The notes beneath the pieces were generated by a model. It ran no database searches. It worked only from the letters and a program-made list of their open reading frames with translations, and was not told the origin of the DNA. The translations under genes were made by a program, and so were the position numbers. A DNA stretch of 64,000 nt from Cycloclasticus sp. GTDB lineage: Bacteria > Pseudomonadota > Gammaproteobacteria > Methylococcales > Cycloclasticaceae. Location of the stretch: positions 94,776-158,775 of the forward strand of contig PADC01000004.1 in NCBI GenBank assembly GCA_002700385.1. The letters run 5' to 3'. Positions 61,452-64,000 of the stretch are shown piece after piece (position 1 is the stretch's first letter; every line of letters starts with the position of its first letter).

Positions 61452-63670
61452 TACGACTCGGATGCACCAACGGAAGGATTCCGGCAACCCTGAAGGGATG
61501 TCTGTGTCTGGCCTTCCTACTTTTGTCCCTCTCACTCCAGGCAGCAACGATTGAAGAAAAACGTGCAGCAAGACTGGAGAGGATCGGTTCGCTCATTGCG
61601 CAAACTTCCAGTTATTCAATCCATTCCAAGAGTGCGATAACGCAAAGCGGCGCACCTGTTTGTAAGTCGGAAGACAGCACAGCCGGGGGGAACGCCAGAA
61701 TCGCAGAGATCGACGCCCGTATTCGACAGGTCGAGGAAGAGTACGCCACTGCGCATAATGACTTTGCAGATCGTAAAAGCGCGGCGCGCTCACCCATCTA
61801 CGCGGACAGAACCCTATCCCGTAGTGCACGGGACAAAAAACTCTCGGAAATCTCAGAGAGCTTTGAAGAAGAACGACGACTTCTTCATGAACACTATACT
61901 TCGCTCCTTGAAGACTTGCGTGATGAGCGAAGGAGCGCACGTTCCGTTCAGGACGGCAGCATCGGGATAATCATATTGCATCGCCCGGCAAGCAGGACAG
62001 AAACCATCCTCCCCTTACAAAACGGTGCGCCGTCAAACGGCTTTATCGCCGAATTGAATGAGTCCGTAGCATCGTTTATTGAGACCTGTAGTGGAGCAAA
62101 CCTGGTTTATGTCTACCACTACTATCAGGACGCCTTTCGCTATGGTGAGGGAGATAAACCTGTGATCTCCTTTCGCTATAACATTGAAAACAATCGCCTG
62201 AGCCTGGTGGCCTGCGATACGCCGATGTGCCGGACGGTCATGGCCACACAAGGTAACAGCGCCGATCCTCGGGACAATCCCGATCTCACGCTCGCGGGCT
62301 TTATCGAGAACGAGTTGGTCAAAGCCGAGAATGCCGGAGATTACCGGGAGGCATTCGCCTATGAAGCCGGACGGCGCGAGGGCATCGTCTACAGGTTTGA
62401 TCCGTATTGGGCAAACTATGACGGGTTTGACATCGCGCGGCGCATCTTCGAAGGACGGTTTGGTGATTACCGCAACACACCGGAATTCAAAGCCTTCTAT
62501 ACCGGACTTGCTACATCTTACTCAAAGCTCTGTGAAGCTAATGTAGCGCAATGGCAAACATTTGAGCGCGGCTATGACGCCTATGAAGGTACGGATTTTA
62601 ATCTCGACGGCTCCAGAACAATTCACTATTCGGAGCAGACTAAAACCTACCGGATTGACGCACGGTTTGGATCGCACTGGGCACAGTTTGAGTCCGACCT
62701 GAACAAAGCCGCTCTTGATCAGGGTGTTTTTGAAGCCTTCGGGCTTGTTCTTGGTCTGCGCGGTGAGATGGAAACCTTCCTCAAAGATCATGCATGCGAT
62801 AGCGCAACAGTTCGGCAGATGACCGAAAACTTCATCCGCGCAGCAAATGGTCAGCCATCGGCGCAGCAGGCAGGTCTTCGTTTTGCAGATGCAGTGTCTG
62901 AAAGCGATGCGCCCACAAAGATCGGAACGCCGCCTCCTCCCTTTACACCTGTTGCAAATACTTCAGAAGCAAACGAAACCGTCAATGCGGCCATTGCGGC
63001 CTTTGGTGGAGGCGGCTTGTTCGGAGAAGACTGGAAAACGCCAAAAATGAGCGAAGAAGAGTTTGACCGGGAAGTGGATCGCGTTACCGGAGAGGGGCAG
63101 GATAATTTCAATCGTGCCGCACGCGATGCGCAGCAATCACTTGACGAGCTGGAAGAGGCTACGCGAGATGCGGCACAGAGCCAATCCCAAAACAGGCAAA
63201 ACCTTGAGCAGCGCCTGATCGAGTTGATCAAGGAGCGCAATCAAGCGCCGGAAAATTCGCAAAGGTACAACGACCTGCAAAACACCATCGAATTTACCAT
63301 GCAGCATATGGGAATAACGGAAGAACCGACAGTTCCCTCCGATAATACGCCGTCTGCCCCCAAAACACGGGGTCAAAGCCAACACCCCCAACAAGACAGC
63401 GCACGTCAGACAACCGCAGACCGCCGAGAGCGCATCCGCCAAATTGATCAGGAAACCGATAAGAAAGTTCAGGCTTTGATACAGGCGCAGCATCAAGCGC
63501 AAGTCGAAGAGGCCGCAGTATTCATGGAGAAGATAACAACGGTTTCAGCAGATGAACGTACCCGTCTGCTCCGGGACTACGAGCAAAAACAAAGAGAAGC
63601 TGGCGATCAATTGCGTGAGCAGGTTCAGGCTCTCAGGGCTGAGGCGAATGAGCTTAAAAGACAACTCTAA
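61448..63670 (+). CDS. Large exported coiled-coil protein of unknown function
   Basis: 740 aa, not recognised. The N-terminus MIRLGCTNGRIPATLKGCLCLAFLLLSLSLQAA is a signal peptide with a likely cut after QAA. A first coiled-coil region (residues about 85-165, EIDARIRQVEEEY... SFEEERRLLHEHYTSLLEDLRDERRS) precedes a globular Tyr/Phe-rich middle. Then come a low-complexity Pro/Gly hinge (TPPPPFTPVANT, AAFGGGG) and a second long coiled coil to the end (EATRDAAQSQSQNRQNLEQRL..., QEKREAGDQLREQVQALRAEANELKRQL-like). The gene is richer in GC than the flanking DNA, a sign of transfer. It overlaps a small lipoprotein gene at its 3' end. Confidence 0.75.
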   Translation: MIRLGCTNGRIPATLKGCLCLAFLLLSLSLQAATIEEKRAARLERIGSLIAQTSSYSIHSKSAITQSGAPVCKSEDSTAGGNARIAEIDARIRQVEEEYATAHNDFADRKSAARSPIYADRTLSRSARDKKLSEISESFEEERRLLHEHYTSLLEDLRDERRSARSVQDGSIGIIILHRPASRTETILPLQNGAPSNGFIAELNESVASFIETCSGANLVYVYHYYQDAFRYGEGDKPVISFRYNIENNRLSLVACDTPMCRTVMATQGNSADPRDNPDLTLAGFIENELVKAENAGDYREAFAYEAGRREGIVYRFDPYWANYDGFDIARRIFEGRFGDYRNTPEFKAFYTGLATSYSKLCEANVAQWQTFERGYDAYEGTDFNLDGSRTIHYSEQTKTYRIDARFGSHWAQFESDLNKAALDQGVFEAFGLVLGLRGEMETFLKDHACDSATVRQMTENFIRAANGQPSAQQAGLRFADAVSESDAPTKIGTPPPPFTPVANTSEANETVNAAIAAFGGGGLFGEDWKTPKMSEEEFDREVDRVTGEGQDNFNRAARDAQQSLDELEEATRDAAQSQSQNRQNLEQRLIELIKERNQAPENSQRYNDLQNTIEFTMQHMGITEEPTVPSDNTPSAPKTRGQSQHPQQDSARQTTADRRERIRQIDQETDKKVQALIQAQHQAQVEEAAVFMEKITTVSADERTRLLRDYEQKQREAGDQLREQVQALRAEANELKRQL

Positions 63671-63809
63671 TGGTGACGGCTTTAAATCTGTATTCGCCAT
63701 TGTCAGTCTTTGCGCCCTGAACGCTGCCTGCTCGTCTCCTGCTCCATCACCGCAGGAAACTCAAGGCACAAACGGACATGCCCTCTATATACAATTAATA
63801 CGTCGATAA
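63648..63809 (+). pseudogene. Small lipoprotein gene, cut off by the right repeat
   Basis: ATG 63648 lies inside the end of the 740-aa gene in another frame. MSLKDNSNGDGFKSVFAIVSLCALNAACSSPAPSPQETQG has a hydrophobic stretch and a lipobox-like AAC followed by a Ser/Pro-rich region, as in outer-membrane lipoproteins. After GTNGHALYIQL the frame reads into the direct repeat and stops at 63809, so the original 3' end is probably lost. Confidence 0.55.
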
Positions 63810-63836
63810 TGGGTTCCACTCATTAATGCTGTTAGC
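63785..63836 (+). repeat. Right copy of about 50-bp direct repeat
   Basis: CTATATACAATTAATACGTCGATAATGGGTTCCACTCATTAATGCTGTTAGCA, the counterpart of 58647-58700. It ends at GTTAGCA, similar to a cassette core. The two copies bracket the cassette array plus the GC-richer block, 5.1 kb apart. Upstream pairing sequence found at the left copy is missing here. Confidence 0.7.
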
Positions 63837-63841
63837 ATTCT

Positions 63842-64000
63842 CTCAACATTGACAGCTATAATCCGAGAAGATCAGATAAATTATTCAGTGCACCTGAAAA
63901 GCTAAGTTTCATCAACTATTTGGCCGCTCATCCTGCTGCCGGAGACATCATGCAAGGTACTGGTGGCATACGAAAACTAAGGTGGGCTGCACACGGCAAA
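63842..64000 (+). pseudogene. RelE/HigB-like toxin fragment, truncated by window end
   Basis: Reading from 63842 gives LNIDSYNPRRSDKLFSAPEKLSFINYLAAHPAAGDIMQGTGGIRKLRWAAHGK, open at the window end. YLAAHPAAGDIMQGTGGIRKLRWA is a hallmark of the RelE/HigB-type mRNA interferase subfamily. A stop (TAG 63833) lies just upstream in frame and no start codon or ribosome-binding site is seen, so the N-terminus appears lost at the repeat. It may continue past the window. Confidence 0.65.

Noticed and set aside
1-64000. tRNA, rRNA, riboswitch, CRISPR or insertion sequence in the window
   Set aside because: No cloverleaf, conserved rRNA stretch, regular spaced repeats or transposase ORF was recognised. 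A covariance-model scan was not possible here.

Overview
The window looks like a chromosomal segment of a low-to-mid GC gammaproteobacterium, probably an aquatic hydrocarbon or terpenoid degrader. This rests on family resemblance and gene content, not on any phylogenetic marker. About 58 kb is almost wall-to-wall CoA-thioester catabolism, and the last 5.5 kb is an integron-type cassette array plus foreign DNA. No rRNA, tRNA or CRISPR was seen, and apart from the array no insertion sequence was seen.

Layout. 1-588 (-): start of an old-yellow-enzyme-type reductase. 694-5117 (+): DUF35 protein, thiolase-like aldolase, CoA-transferase, flavodoxin-like protein, acyl-CoA dehydrogenase. 20250-5122 (-): a 15-gene operon with an AliB-like dehydrogenase, crotonase, BadI-like ring hydrolase, PaaY-like hexapeptide protein, PimC/PimD-like dehydrogenase pair, MBL hydrolase, two MaoC proteins, PaaK-like ligase, biotin carboxylase pair, a second aldolase/DUF35 pair and a citryl-CoA-lyase-like protein. 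20390-21778 (+): MmgE/PrpD protein. 25917-21833 (-): EtfB, EtfA, ETF-quinone oxidoreductase and a TetR regulator. 26177 (+): nitroreductase. 33203-27061 (-): a beta-oxidation operon (ligase, thiolase, two SDRs, crotonase, racemase-like protein), divergent from 33254-36604 (+): TetR regulator, ACADL-like dehydrogenase, an orphan dehydrogenase C-terminal domain, a transglutaminase-like protein and DUF2889. 42782-37229 (-): crotonase, dehydrogenase, CitE-like lyase, MaoC hydratase, alpha/beta hydrolase, BadH-like SDR. 42923-46181 (+): FadH-like reductase and PcaF-like thiolase. 56744-46575 (-): an atu cluster (AtuD, AtuC, AtuE, AtuF, AtuA) ending in AliA- and AliB-like genes, divergent from 56863-58565 (+): SDR and TauD-type dioxygenase.

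How it fits together (inference). Ligases activate alicyclic or isoprenoid acids. AliB-like dehydrogenases, crotonases and the BadH-like SDR make a 2-oxocyclohexanecarboxyl-CoA. The BadI-like hydrolase opens the ring to a pimeloyl-CoA that PimCD-like enzymes oxidise. Methyl or isopropenyl branches that block beta-oxidation would be handled by the two biotin carboxylases, AtuE, the citryl-CoA-lyase-like and CitE-like lyases and the two DUF35 aldolases. Electrons go through ETF and ETF-QO to quinone. This matches p-menthane-type monoterpene acids or branched naphthenic acids better than a purely acyclic terpene. A near-palindrome, CTAACNNNNGTTAG, sits in all six divergent promoter regions and points to one shared regulator.

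Damage and mobility. Both carboxylase beta-subunit genes are interrupted (two homopolymer indels in one, an in-frame TAG in the other), and the PaaK-like ligase has a homopolymer frameshift. From about 58.69 kb there are three attC-like sites with three complete cassettes and a fourth holding a Phd/ParE-like toxin-antitoxin pair. A GC-richer block with a 740-aa coiled-coil protein and a cut-off lipoprotein gene cuts this fourth cassette short. A roughly 50-bp sequence is repeated at the two ends of this region, and a RelE-like toxin fragment runs off the window edge.
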